A stretch of 64,000 nucleotides of DNA from Hippopus hippopus. Taxonomy: Eukaryota; Mollusca; Bivalvia; Cardiida; Cardiidae. The translations under genes were made by a program, and so were the position numbers. The notes beneath the pieces are model-generated. The model saw only the letters and a list, made by a program, of their open reading frames with translations. It was not told the DNA's origin and ran no database searches. The first letter of the stretch is position 1. Each line of letters starts with the position of its first letter. Positions 25,960 to 37,460 of this stretch are shown piece by piece. Location: NCBI GenBank assembly GCA_946811185.2, contig OX328103.1, forward strand, positions 26,890,172 to 26,954,171, written 5' to 3'.

Positions 25960-28900
25960 AGGCGACAAATTTCTAGACTTGTTCAATTTGTATGCATTTG
26001 CAGACGACAAATTTAGTGTGTCTCAAATGATCGGGTTTCTCTTTGAAAAGTAGACAATATCGTGGAACTAGGATGGTATATTGCTTAATAGCATTTTCTC
26101 CTTTCCCAACGGTGTTTTCAAAACCTTTTTACTCGGGCTCTTTTTAACGCTCTTTTCAATCCTAGATCGCTGGTACAGGCTTTATCCTAGTTTATCCTTT
26201 AAACACTATAAAAATAACACCTCCATACAAAGAACCAAGAATTTAAAGATCCTAATTTTTTCTTGGCTAGAATATCTCACAATACATACGGTTGTAAGAG
26301 ATTGCGTTTAACATGCAGCATGATCTTGATCTACAGCGTCTGTAAACGAGACTGAAAGGAATTTAAGCTGCACTCGGTGTGTTAAGCGTTTACCAAATAA
26401 TACTATTCGGCTTTTGAAAACATTGAGGAAAAAGGACAATGCAGGTAACAAGCAATTTATCTTTTTACTGTGATATTCTAAGACATGTTCTAACGCAAAA
26501 CAGTTGTGAAAAGTTCATAATCTTCGTCTTCTTCACAGACGTTTCAGCTCTATTTATTTAATGCTGTACGGATTAAGGGTTAAAGCTTATCTACACCCCG
26601 ACAACCAAATTTGGCAATAAAAACAGGCGGGGGTTGTCCGTATATTGTTAACCCTTTACCAAATAATCCCAAGTTTTAAGAGCCTCGAGAAACCAGTGTA
26701 GGAGAAGAAAATGTGCCGATTATGAGCAGCTGCTTGTCTTCCGACAACGTTTTCAACCACTGGAAAGACAAATTTCGTGGTTTGAATTACATTTAGTCAT
26801 CTGTAAATGTTATAAAAATTGGATATGGCTAAGATTTGGAGCTCTGGTAAAGAGTTAACACGTGTCATTTGCGTATGAAACCCTAACCCTTTTTCTTTTA
26901 GAAAATGACGGAATGTTGTCTCGTAGACAAAAAAAAAAGATAATAGGTCGTAATCCTAAATATACCAGTCTTTAGGAACGAAAACAATCATCACATGCTC
27001 TTCTTCATTTTATCACATGTACATAGAGACAAACACAACCAGTTACATTGCACAAACAGATATAATTTTTCCCAACCGGTTAACCCATTACAACACAAGC
27101 ACGAGTCTTAACGATCACAAGACAGAAAGCTTTGGAAAACATTGTGGGTTAGGGGAAAAACTTGGCTAACATTTTCACACAACGTATACCAACCTTTTTA
27201 AGACGACTTTTCTCATTTGAGCCAATATGCTTTCAATATGGGTGAGTTTAAAATTTTGTCGTCTGTTGAACGGTTAAAGGTCAAGTTTACCTATCTTCCA
27301 ACTTTAGAACAAGATCAGCTAAATCTGGAGGTTTATAATCTTTATTTTGCAAATTGCACGCGTCTTTTGTTAATCAAACCCTTATATCCCTTAACACTTT
27401 GGAAAGTTTAACACGCTAAGATTTAGTTTACAAACAGAACCCTTTCTCCACTGATCTTCAAATCCTCCCATGATATTTCAGAACGTGATACCCGATCTTG
27501 AATCTGCCGAGCACGTTAGCTGGCTAGTAATGCAGGCTTGTGACGCGGAATCCCAACTCAGAAAAACTCGTTTCGAGGATTGATATTGGTCATTACGACA
27601 AGATTCATTCTTCTCTGACAACTGAGCATTGTTTCTACGATTTTTGTATAGGACAGCAATCAGTGTCTTCATTGTCTTGAAAAATAATTTTACAAAGTAC
27701 TGGAAAAGAGATGCAGATGCACTAGCTGGCAGCCTTGAGATGACTGGAATCATGTTGAGAATAGTGCTCAACACTATACATGTAATGATATTGGATATAG
27801 GAACACGCTGACAGTGTGTGAAATGTTCTGACCCATATCAGGCATTACCTTGCAATATTTTGTCGTTTTTGTATTGCCTGCAAAAAACTTTTTATTAATG
27901 TAAAGCGTCCGCAAGAGTTACAGTCGACTTACAGAGATTTGCCTACACTTATTTACAGCTGAGTTATTACGGTCCTAAAAATGATAAAAGTTGTGTTTAA
28001 CTTGGAGTGGTGCGGACAATCTAGATAGCGACACTGATTACTTAAAAACCTGACCGGGAAATAAAATCAAATCGAATTTCAAATTGCTCTGAACATCGAC
28101 AAAAACATTGCCATAATAACAGTAAGAAAAACAAGAATCTAGGACGGTCAGGTTTAATGGAAGGGTAAAGTTTGACCGGCATTTCTTTGATGTCAACGTC
28201 TTAGAAACATTGTGCACACAACGTCTGTGTGACGTACTGTGAAATTCATGCTGGCAAGTCGTGTAAACTTAATACCCTTTCTTCCTCGATTTCCTAGCAT
28301 ATTGTGATTGTCAGTCTTGATTTAAGTCCTAACCACACAATCCTGATTTTTATCTACCTATTGGGAAGAAGTCTTCATTGTGAGGAAAGGAGAAAATGAT
28401 AGTAGCCAGCATTTTCTCCTTGTCCCAGAATGTTTTCTATCATATTAAAGACAAATGCCACGTTTGCTACATTTAGTTGTCGTCTGCATATGCTTTCAGT
28501 TTGGAAAAGAATACATTTTTGTGCCTTTGTAAAGAGTTAATTTTTAACCAAAACCCTCACGGAAGAACCAGGGTGTTTGATTTTATCCATTCGGTCCTGC
28601 GAGATTCATTAACTTATTGTGTAATAAACATGTGCAGATAATTATATCAATGTGTGAAAATAAACATTTTGTATGCTAGTGATCGTTATCATTAGCAGGA
28701 AAAAAATAAGCCTAAGAGTCAAGACCTAATAGGCCTAAGAGCAGCTCATGAAATATTTCTCCGTGACAATACATGTCGGCGCTGTCATTATGTCTCAAAC
28801 CAGCATTTTCTTCTTTTTCCCACAATGTTCCCACCTGATAAAAACAAGTTTTATATTTTGAGTCTGATTCAGAATTTCGTCTGCAAATGTTTTTTTTTTT

Positions 28901-29117
28901 CAATTTGGACAAGTCGTTTTGTCGTTTGGTAAAGAGTTAAGGAAATGTGAAAATCACTCGTAATTGTTGCAGAGAGTGTGTGACAGGATAGATAAACATT
29001 GCATAAGAGGACAAAATGCTGGTTGCCGGCCTGTTCTTTTGTTTTTTCCTACAATGTTTTCGAAACCCTTGTTCTTCACGGTACTAAAACTCGGGATGTG
29101 TGGATAAAGGTTTAAGT
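25960..29117. mobile_element. Run of seven MITE-P copies inside the 7.2-kb element
   Basis: Copies or fragments lie at about 25960-26155 (-), 26386-26574 (+), 26646-26862 (+, TTAACCCTTTACCAAA start), 27080-27277 (+), 28325-28545 (+), 28795-28945 (+, right half) and 28965-29117 (-). All show parts of the palindrome, the GTCGTCTGCAAATGCTTTCA block or the GGTAAAG(G/A)GTTAA end. They recur in copy 2 at an offset of about +21,710, so these insertions predate the duplication. Confidence 0.7.
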
Positions 29118-29462
29118 GTTTTGATTTTATAACCATTTAAATCAATGTCCGTTGAATAATTCGCTTGGCAATGATGACTACATGTAGATACATACGTGTA
29201 ATACGACTTTGTAAAAGAGTAAAATGGTGCGCAATTTCGGGTCATTCTTGAATCATTTGCTACACTGAAAAGAAACTTACCTGTCTGATCGCGGCGGAGT
29301 CATCGCGTCGTTTTTATTGCGCAACCAGACCGCCGTGGTCCGCCAGGGATCGCCGCATTTAAGATCGGTCCGCGTTCACCTGTGTTTTAAAATCGCCGCG
29401 TTGGGTGCGCGCTAGTTCCACCGCGGAGAGCGAAAATAGCAAAAAACGCGCGAACTGTACTG

Positions 29463-30390
29463 TAACTTTGTCATCTCCAGTCCGATTGACTTGAAACTTG
29501 GTATTTGTGTTTGTTGCAATAATACAGAGTGCAGTGCGAAAGAACCATAACTCTACCTCGTGCTGTCTTTGAGGTACATGTATTTCCCTTTGTCATTTTT
29601 ACAGCATTTTCTGCTTGTCTGGAGCATAACTTTGTCATCTCCAGTCCGATTGACTTGGAACTTGGCATGTGTGTTTGTTGCAATAATATGGAGTGCAGTG
29701 CGAAAGAACCATAACTCTACCTCGTGCTGTCTGAGTTATTTCCCTTTGATCATCATTTTTTCAGCATTTTCTGCTCGTCCGGAATATAACTTTGTCATCT
29801 CTAGTCCAATTGACTTGAAACTTGGTATTTGTGTTTGTTGCAATAATATGGAGTGCAGTGCGAAAGAACCATAACTCTACCTTGTGCTGTCTTGAATTAT
29901 TTCCCTTTGATAGTCATTTTTTACAGCATTTTCTGCTTGTCAGGAATATAACTTTGTCATCTCCAGTCCGATTGACTTGAAACTGTGTATTTGTGTTTGT
30001 TGCAATAATAGGGAGTGCAGTGCGAAAGAACCATAGCTCTATCTCATGCTGTCTTTGAGTTATTTCCCTTTGGTCGTCATTTTTACAGCATTTTATGCTT
30101 GTCCGGAATATAACTTTGTCATCTCAAGTCAGAGTGACTTCAAACTTGGTATGCATGTTTGTTGCAATATTACGGAGTACAGTGCGCAGGAACAATAACT
30201 CTACCTAGTACGGATTTCGATTAATTCCACTTTGATCTTCATTTTTACAGTATTACTTGCTTGTCTGGAACAGAACTTTGTCACCTCAAGTCAAATTGAC
30301 TTGAGACTTGGTTAACGTGTTTGTTGCATTACCTGCCCTTTACGATTATTATACCCCCTCGACAACTGGCGGTGGGACGGGCGTATCTTG
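29463..30390 (+). mobile_element. Hairpin-led tandem-core element, right part (copy 1)
   Basis: Resumes the array broken at 22224 with five and a half further ~161-bp units (anchors near 29613, 29772, 29934, 30098 and 30260). It closes with CCCCTCGACAACTGGCGGTG, GGACGGGCGTAT and CTTG. The end text GACGGGCGTA (30376-30385) inverts the start of the left part at 21322. Confidence 0.8.
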
Positions 30391-30553
30391 CGACAATTTG
30401 CCTCTCTTGTTTTCCAGTATTTATTAGCTGTGTAAAACACTATACATTTTGGACGAAGGCATTCTGCATTTTTGTGACATTTATTTCTTGATATGGAGCT
30501 GGTGGGAGTATTCATCACAATTAGTGAGAGCTCTAGTTTGTTGGTTGTTTTTT

Positions 30554-31702
30554 AGCTCCACTGGCCGAAGGCCAGCGGGCTTATGTCATGGCCTGTTGTC
30601 CGTCGTGCGTCCGTCCGTCCGTCCGTCCGTGCGTCCGTCCGTCCGTCCGTGCGTTAACTTTTTTTTAAAACGTCTTCTTCTCTGAAACTACCCATCCAAT
30701 TTTGATGAAACTTCACAGAAATGATCCTGCCATGGTCCTCTTCAGAATTTCTTGAAAGAATTTAATTCCTTCAAAAACTCTGGTTGCCATGGCAACAAAA
30801 CTGAAAAATTTTGAAAATCTTTGAAAATCTTCTTGTCTGAAACCGTAAGGCCAAGGGCTACCAAATTTGGCATGTAGCTTTATCTAGTGGACCTCTACCA
30901 AGTTTCTTCAATTTATAGCCCTGGGGTCAAAATTGGCTCCGCCCCAGGGGTTACAAGTTATACATGGGCTTATTCAGGGAGAACTTTAAAATTCCTCTTC
31001 TACCTAGCCATAGGGCCTAGAGCTACCAAATTTGGCATGTAGCTTTATCTAGTGGACCTCTGCCAAAATTGTTCAAATTATAGCCCTGGGGTCAAATTAG
31101 GCCCTGCCCGGGGGTAACAAGTTTTACATGGGCTTATATAACAAGTTTTACATGGGCTTATATAGGGAGAACTTTAAAATTCTTCTTTGACCTAGCCATG
31201 GGGCCTAGGGCGACCAAATTTGGCATGTAGCTTTATCTAGTGGACCTGTACCAAGGGTGTCCAAATTATAGCCGAGGGTCAAATTTGACTTCGCTCCGGG
31301 GGGTAACATGTTTTACATGGGCGGGCTTATATAGGAAAATCTTTCGCATCTAGCTATAAGGGCTAGGGCTATCAAATTTTGCATTTAGCTTTATCTAGGG
31401 GGTCTCTATCAAGGGTGCCCAAATTGAGAAAAATTTGAAAATCTTCTTGTTTATAACATTCAAGAACTGAATTATTTGGTATGGAGCTTTATATTGTGGA
31501 CCTCTACCAGGATTCAAATAATTATAGCTTTGCGATCAAAATTGGCTTTGCCCATGGATCACAACTTTCTCGTAGGATTAGATAGAAAAATGTTTGCATG
31601 TCCTCGTGTTTGAAATCAATTTGCTGAATATTGTAATGTTTGGCTTGTAGTGTTTTTACTTAATAGCCAGTGGAGCGATACAGGGCCATCATGGCCCTCT
31701 TG
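30554..31702 (+). mobile_element. Helentron-like element present only in copy 1
   Basis: 1,149 bp, absent from copy 2, where a continuous T-run (~52251-52261) marks the empty site. Order: 5' hairpin CTGGCC-GAA-GGCCAG (30561-30575); (GTCC)n; a core of ~170-bp units sharing CCAAATTTGGCATGTAGC; then GCCAGTGGAGC (31666-31676), which inverts the 5' GCTCCACTGGC; then hairpin AGGGCCAT-C-ATGGCCCT (31682-31698); then CTTG. Insertion within a T-run, subterminal inverted repeats and a 3' hairpin fit the published description of Helentrons and their non-coding derivatives; the classification is inference. No Rep/helicase is encoded. Confidence 0.8.
30601..30655 (+). repeat. (GTCC)n microsatellite
   Basis: CGTCCGTCCGTCC-type run with GTGC interruptions. 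It is part of the conserved leader of hairpin-led elements (also ~44047-44083 and ~58765-58795). Confidence 0.95.
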
Positions 31703-31850
31703 TTTTTTTTTTCTTTCTTTTAAAATTGTCCTCTGCATGTTGCAATAATAACTTTAATTTGTATCACTCTCAGATCAAGATCTTGAAATTATGATTTTAA
31801 GAATTATGCATGTTTTCTGTGACGTTAAAGAATGAGATTTTTCAGAATTA

Positions 31851-31956
31851 CAGTGGAACCCCATTAAAACGAACTTAGCTAATATGCTGACCCTGTTATA
31901 ATGGGGGGTGGGGTTTTGACCATTTTCGAGTCTGATCCGAATCCACCGTTCCACTG
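31851..31956. mobile_element. 106-bp TA-flanked MITE
   Basis: Ends CAGTGGAAC and GTTCCACTG are perfect inverted repeats, flanked by TA on both sides. The interior resembles TATAATGGGG-type text. It fits a Tc1/mariner-type MITE. The same element is at 52401-52506 in copy 2. Confidence 0.7.
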
Positions 31957-32006
31957 TACGAGTCCCCAATGTTAAACATAACTACTTATAGACCAAATAC
32001 TGGTGT

Positions 32007-33107
32007 ATTTTCAATCAATATTGTGTGGATTGGCATTTGAAAGTCAATGCAAACAAAACGAAAGTGGTAATATTCGGATCTAGACTTACAAATAATTATA
32101 GCTTTAACTTAGGCAACCACTTACTGGATATTGTAGACACCTACCATTACTTAGGTGTTACTTTTTCAAGCAATGGATCATTTCTAAAAGCACGAAAGCA
32201 TGTGACAGAACAGGCTAATAAAGCTATGCACCTATTGTTTACAAAAATTAATAATTCAGATTTGCCTCTTGATTTAGTCCTAAAACTTTTCGACCACACT
32301 GTCTTGCCTATACTCACCTATGGCTCCGAGGTTTTTGGTTATGAAAACATTGAAATTTTGGAAAGGGTCCATAATAACTTTTTAAGAAAAATAACCAAGG
32401 CAAAGAAATCAACACCATTGACATTTTTGTACGGCGAACTTGGCAGATATCCAATTTCAATAACTATTAAAAGCCGCATGATTTCATTTTGGAATCGCCT
32501 TATGACAGGTAAAAGAGAAAAACTTTCTTTCAAAATTTATAACTACATCTTGAATAATTATGAAAATGGTTCGAAATGGCAGAACACAATTAAGGAAATT
32601 CTAATCTCCGTTGGGAGACCTGATCTCTGGGAAAACCAGTTTTATCTAACCCATAAAGGTATACATAAATTGGTCAAGCAAACATTAATTGATCAGTACA
32701 AACAGAGTTGGCACGAACAATTGCAAAATACTAACAAAGGCACAATTTATTTAAGTTTTAAACAAAACCATTGTTTTGAAAATTACCTCAAAATAATTAC
32801 TAAAAAGGATTACTTGCCTCTTTTCAAATTTCGAACAGCTAACCATTCTTTCCCGGTTGAAACAGGTCGATATGATGGAACTCCTTTTGATGACAGGAAA
32901 TGTCCTTTGTGCACATTAGATCGGGTGGGTTCTGAAAGCCATTATTTACTAGAATGTAGCTACTTTGAAAACGAAAGACGCATTTATCTATCGGACATCG
33001 TATATCAAAACGATGGGAATATTGGATCAGTTATGACGATATCAAGTGCCCCAAAGTTGAAAAGAATCGGTCGTTTTGTGAACATTATTTTGAACAAATT
33101 TATCTAG
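32007..33107 (+). CDS. Reverse transcriptase C-terminal fragment of a non-LTR retrotransposon (partial)
   Basis: An open frame runs from the truncation point to TAG at 33105-33107. It starts downstream of the FADD catalytic motif, at the conserved WHLKVNANKTK segment just after the palm. It then covers the thumb-like region with YGSEVFGYE and YGELGRYPIS, and ends in a putative metal-binding motif C-x2-C-x9-H-x4-C (codons at 32901, 32910, 32940 and 32955). The frame has no stop or frameshift, but the fragment lacks the endonuclease and the RT active site, so it cannot act as an enzyme. I begin at the element boundary rather than at an ATG because the true start was lost by 5' truncation. It resembles, but clearly differs from, the ORF at 40351-43497; these are sister families or subfamilies with the same type of tail. 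Clade (CR1/Jockey/I-like) is not decided. Confidence 0.85.
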   Translation: MFNQYCVDWHLKVNANKTKVVIFGSRLTNNYSFNLGNHLLDIVDTYHYLGVTFSSNGSFLKARKHVTEQANKAMHLLFTKINNSDLPLDLVLKLFDHTVLPILTYGSEVFGYENIEILERVHNNFLRKITKAKKSTPLTFLYGELGRYPISITIKSRMISFWNRLMTGKREKLSFKIYNYILNNYENGSKWQNTIKEILISVGRPDLWENQFYLTHKGIHKLVKQTLIDQYKQSWHEQLQNTNKGTIYLSFKQNHCFENYLKIITKKDYLPLFKFRTANHSFPVETGRYDGTPFDDRKCPLCTLDRVGSESHYLLECSYFENERRIYLSDIVYQNDGNIGSVMTISSAPKLKRIGRFVNIILNKFI

Positions 33108-33889
33108 CCTAACAGTTCCCTCAGTAACACTTTGTTTTTTTTAGAGAGAGAAAATAAAATCTAAGTATTAAAAAGGAACTAAAGCCGAAATTGTTTAAAC
33201 TCAGATAAAGTGGGAAACATGGTGGAGAAAGGGAGAAAAAGCTAGTTAAGCTATACCACCCTTTTTTCACAATACTTCTCAAATTGATCGGTCTCATTGC
33301 GATGTGAGAAAAAGTGTACGACACGGGGAACAGGTCAATTTCCAGTGCTATAAACATAATTTTTCATACTTACCAGTAGAAAGATAATCCGAACTCCACG
33401 CGTCCCTGCCGACAACTCCCAATTATGACCGTTACGCATTCCAGAGTCTACTGATATTGTTTATAATTATATATAAACATACTCGGGTAGTTGCACGCTT
33501 TGACCGAACGTGACCTGGTTTATTGGCCGGATCAGGTGCGGTGTGTTGCGTGCATCTCGCAGTGATTTCTTCCTTTTTTAATCTTATTTTTCTTTTCTGT
33601 TTCACAGGTTATTTTATTATATGTATAAGATTCCTTCCCCAAACAAATTTTCGTTGGAAATGTATTATGCGATTCTGGTGAATTTGTGCGGATCATGTTC
33701 AGATTGCATTGTTGTAGTCTGATATGTCATGGCCCGCTCGAATTCACGTGCATATTAACATATTCTCCCTATATATGGCCACTTACCGGTTGTTCTCTAT
33801 ATCTGCCTTATTCATATTCTTATGTTATATACCCTTATTGTATACATGTTATACTTGGGTTAATAAAGTAATGTTCTGTTCTGTTCTGT
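32007..33889 (+). mobile_element. LINE insertion 1, 5'-truncated, copy 1 only
   Basis: 1.88 kb absent from copy 2, where GGTGT is followed directly by AAAATCGATACC (~52555). Contains the 3' third of ORF2 (see the CDS), a ~780-bp 3' UTR, an AATAAA at about 33862 and a (TTCTG)n tail that ends TGTTCTGTTCTGT. No target-site duplication longer than 3 bp is seen: the TGT at the end of the tail matches the target. Confidence 0.92.
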
Positions 33890-34199
33890 AAAATCGATAC
33901 CGTGCACATAATGTTACAATTTTTCACACCTTTACCTTGTTGATTACTTCTATCACCTAGGGCTTCGTTTGACAAATACACGCACAGTTGATTACAAAAG
34001 GACTTCAACCCATAATTGTCTTCACATAAAATACACAGTCTTACATTAGACATACTGAACATCAATAAATTTCTGTATGTGAACCGTTAATAGCAATATG
34101 GAATGTACCGTAATTCGCCAATGTATTCGGACACCCTTATGTTCGGACACTTTAAATTACTGTCATAAATATTTTATGTCTAGTGTTAAAGGTGGGTAT

Positions 34200-34730
34200 T
34201 TAGATTTTTCACATCTCACCAAATTAAAAAAAAAAATATATATATATCACTGAAATTTATATGAAAAAACAATACAAATCATCAATAATTAAGAATCATA
34301 AAATTACAAAAAAATTTTTTTTTTGATGGTGTACCCTTAAAAGGCTACGTAGCCTCTTAAGGTATTTTTAGATTTTGCCCCAAAAATCAAAAGAAGCATT
34401 ATGGGAATGTCAAGTGACTGGCACGTGATTAATGACGCTTTAATTCCATAACATAACAAACATGTAATTATTTTCCATGTCTTCGGAGGCTATGTTTGAA
34501 GCTTCGTCTGTGTATTTCCGGTATGTAAATGAGCGAGTTGCTCATGTAAAAATAGACCGTGTTTCCCGTCGGTGTCGACCTGGGCCATAGTAAATCTCTA
34601 ATTTCTCTTGTTGTCGGATGATTTTTGACTACTGGGGTTTTATGAATGAAAATTAAAAGGCTTTGGGAGTATAAGGTTGATTTTTTTGTATTTTTGTAAA
34701 ATTTTCGTCCCAAAATCTGAAGGGCCACCT
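34200..34730. mobile_element. TTAA-flanked 531-bp non-coding element (copy 1)
   Basis: Starts AGGTGG after TTAA (34196-34199) and ends CCACCT before TTAA (34731-34734). The inside holds a near-perfect 28-bp palindrome centred on GGCTACGTAGCC (~34337-34364). A 147-codon minus-strand frame overlaps it but has no recognisable domain. TTAA duplication fits piggyBac- or Kolobok-type elements; assignment is open. The copy-2 equivalent is 52870-53407. Confidence 0.6.
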
Positions 34731-34979
34731 TTAACTCCAGAGAGTCAAAATATTCAAGAATACTAAATACTGAAAATATATATTCCAAAACATCTGTCTG
34801 ATTTTTGGAAAATTTTTGTGATAGGATAATTGGCTGCATAGTGAAAGGACAATTGTACATCGTGCGTAAAACCGTAATGACGATGAATCCTTCGAGAGCC
34901 GAGTCAACCAATAGTAATTCTCGGTCATCAAATTACACACAAAAAATGAAAAATTTTTTTTTTTTTTAACATATGCCTC

Positions 34980-35604
34980 TTCACAGCGGACCGAGAAGAT
35001 TACGATCAGAGATTTGACAAGACATATAGTCTGCAGTCTGATCTTGATCTACAGAGGCTGCAACAGCAACTTTAGCCCTGAAAGATGCGTAAGGGTTAAT
35101 TCTTTTGCGGCTTTTGGATGTTCTGTCAGGAGTTTCGCCATTTTTCACAAAGTTTTCGGAAGGAATCTTCAGCAGAAGCATGAAAAGTCGGTCCATAGAG
35201 CGAAATGGTTGAAGCCCTGTGTTATCCTCATAACTACAAAAATAAAGCATTGTTGAATACAAAACCTTGTGTCTCTTATTCATCGGTAATTAATCCATTT
35301 AACCTATGCTTCAAGTTAGTGTATGCATTTTTTTTTTTTAATTCGGTCACAACAAAATTTTCAGAAAATGGCCGAATGACTCTTTTTTCTGCAGACTACA
35401 CAATATACATGTGACACGACTGGGTCGTTCTAACAATAATCATTACGATGCGCAAAAAGGCTGTACCACATCATATCAGCAGGCGAGATACTGGCTTATA
35501 TCGTTTGTTTTGATTGGAGGTCAGCCCATAACCAGGTGTAAATTTTCGGGCAAAACAGTTGTAAGTGTGTACGAAAAATGCTTACAGTACAACTCTCTCG
35601 CTTT
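34980..35604. other. Duplicated core, no gene recognised
   Basis: Includes a dispersed motif, CAGTCTGATCTTGATCTACA (~35034). Related versions occur near 26323, 36060 and 25200 (inverted). This marks an additional short dispersed repeat that I cannot bound. Confidence 0.4.
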
Positions 35605-37104
35605 ACCTCTAAATGACGCTATTAACCTTTTTAGATTTCGTACAGCAAATCATAAACTACCGATAGAAACCGGTAGATGGGATGGCACTTTGCTTGAACA
35701 TCGGAAATGTAATCTATGTCTTCGCGACGAAGTTGGATCCGAAAGACATTATCTTTTTTCATGAGACTATTTCAATGTTTCCAGACGAAAATATTTTCCG
35801 GATACCGATATAAGCGATACTGAGTATAATTACAAGCAATTGATGCAGTCCGCGAGTTCTGTGTCCCTTACCAAAACAGCCCGTTTTGTCAAATTAATTA
35901 TGTCGGAATTTAACAAAATCTAAAGCGCCAAATAAATCCAATGGGAAAACTCCTTATAGAGTAAGACCTAGATAAAATTTGCAAACTTGTCATTGCCTTT
36001 TGTTTGTGGTTTCTTGCCAGATGATTGTGTGGATCAAGGATCGGACTGCACTTTTCTGCAGCCTGATCTTGATTTACACCGGTCGCCTGACTACTATAGT
36101 GGTAAAAAGGCGCTTTCAAAGGTCACGTGTATTTTTATGAAAAAACTATACGCAATATAGCTTTACTTACCTGAAAACTGACAATCATAAAGGCAAAATT
36201 TAATTAACTAGTATTCCACTTACCTATTTTTTTCCCCACACTTGCATAGCCAGTGAATCTAGTGGAAGTATTGCTGTTGTTCATAAGGCGAAGTGATATT
36301 CACGTGCATTGTCGTCCCCGTGGCATTTTGTTTTTTCTTTGTTTATCTTGCATGCAAAATCCCTATCGAAGATCGAATAATATTACCAATATATTTAACA
36401 GATAGTAGTGCACAGCTGTTTCTAGCTAACATGAAATAATCTTGAGTACCACGATTTGTTAGTTGATCTCTATGGAAACTTTTACTTTGTCGAAATTTGC
36501 TTACTGGATAGAATTCACTTTCTCTACAATGTAATTCTGGTTTACACTACCCGCAAAAGTCAGGATATAAAGTGATTTGACGCCCAAGGGTTAAACTGTG
36601 TCCTGCCACGTGTTTCTTTTGGATTATCAATGTCCAGGTGCAGTGTAATTTTAACACTTTTTGTTTTTTTTTATTAATCTATGTAGCTTTTGTTCAGGGT
36701 CGATAAGCTGACTTCGTTCTCGATGAAGAACCCCGTGGCCTAGTACGCTACTGTAGTACAAATTCTTTCCTTCGTGGTCATTCTTTGTCATTTGCACAGG
36801 TCGCTCCTCTCGTATCTGAACACCTTTCCCTTTACCCTCTCCCTCCCTTCTCTCTTAAAAAGTTTAACAGCTCCCCTTCTAATTCTTAACTTATGTTCCT
36901 TACTTTTTCTGTCTTTTTGAAATCTCCCCTACCTCTCAGAGTTATGTTTCTCTTTTTACCCAATGTTTTTTTCTTTCTTCTTATTTCTTAGTAATAATCA
37001 CTTACACTGTATTGATGTTTCGCCAAACTTCTATATATTTTTGTCATATCCACAAGTTTGATGTATATATCACTGGGTGAATAAATGGTAATGTTGTTGT
37101 TGTT
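35605..37104 (+). mobile_element. LINE insertion 2, 5'-truncated, copy 1 only
   Basis: 1.5 kb absent from copy 2, where CTCTCGCTTT joins GAATTATTGG directly (~54285-54300). Target-site duplication GCTTT at 35600-35604 and 37105-37109 (the G could belong to the tail). A broken ORF2 end is followed by a ~1.18-kb 3' UTR, AATAAA at about 37080 and a (GTT)n tail. The tail differs from the TTCTG tail of insertions 1 and 3, so this is a different LINE lineage. Confidence 0.9.
35606..35923 (+). pseudogene. LINE ORF2 C-terminus with a premature stop
   Basis: Reads LFRFRTANHKLPIETGRWDG and then the C-x2-C-x9-H metal-binding motif (codons 35708, 35717 and 35747). At 35762-35764, exactly where the fourth ligand cysteine codon is expected, there is TGA. 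The frame then remains open to TAA at 35921-35923 with plausible LINE C-terminal sequence. A single third-base change from TGT or TGC would explain it. The fragment is also 5'-truncated and non-functional. Confidence 0.85.
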
Positions 37105-37265
37105 GCTTTGAATTATTGGTGCATTACGTCATGCCCCTAATGCAAACTTTACTGCAAACATTCATTTTGTGGGTACACAACTGGTGTGAAATCTTTTACG
37201 GATGGAAAGTTAAATGTTTATAGTCGTATTTAATCGTTCACTGCCCATGGCAAGATGACAATTTA

Positions 37266-37460
37266 TAACTCTTTACCAAACTACAAAATTTTAGACATGT
37301 CCGAATTCAGAGCATTTGCAGAGGACAAAAAAAAAAAAAAAAAACTGAGCCAAATTTGAAATCCGTTCATGGTAGGGTAGGAACAATGTGATGAAAGGAG
37401 AAAATGCTGGTTTCCAGAATTTTCTCCTCTCTTCCACATGCTTTTCAAGCGTTTTCGTAG
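37266..37460 (-). mobile_element. MITE-P copy, right end truncated (copy 1)
   Basis: Begins TAACTCTTTACCAAACTAC, carries the GACATGTCC and AGCATTTGCAGAGGACAAA blocks and the palindrome GAGAAAATGCTGGTTTCCAG. The A-tract at ~37327-37346 is longer than in copy 2 (~54508-54517). Copy 2 equivalent: ~54442-54635. Confidence 0.7.

Larger units (their letters stand above)
22225..29462. mobile_element. 7.2-kb TIR element at a TA target, apparently non-autonomous
   Basis: The left terminus CAGTACAGTTCTCGCG and the reverse of the right terminus, CAGTACAGTTCGCGCG, match at 24 of 25 bases (22225-22249 and 29438-29462). TA flanks both ends (22223-22224 and 29463-29464), and the interrupted ~161-bp array is restored exactly if the element and one TA are removed. 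Terminal CAGT plus TA duplication points to the Tc1/mariner/pogo superfamily (inference). GC-rich zones just inside both ends (~22250-22440 and ~29285-29445) carry repeated CGCGGCGG-type motifs. No transposase frame is visible; the longest frame (162 codons, minus strand) runs across a MITE-P copy. The interior is loaded with MITE-P copies. Confidence 0.8.

Noticed and set aside
25576..26010. 144-codon minus-strand frame, possible membrane protein
   Set aside because: The copy-2 version has replacement changes and a frame-altering polyT difference, and part overlaps a MITE-P fragment.
34468..34911. 147-codon minus-strand frame, also in copy 2
   Set aside because: It overlaps the TTAA-flanked non-coding element; the N-terminal part shifts frame between the copies and no domain is seen.
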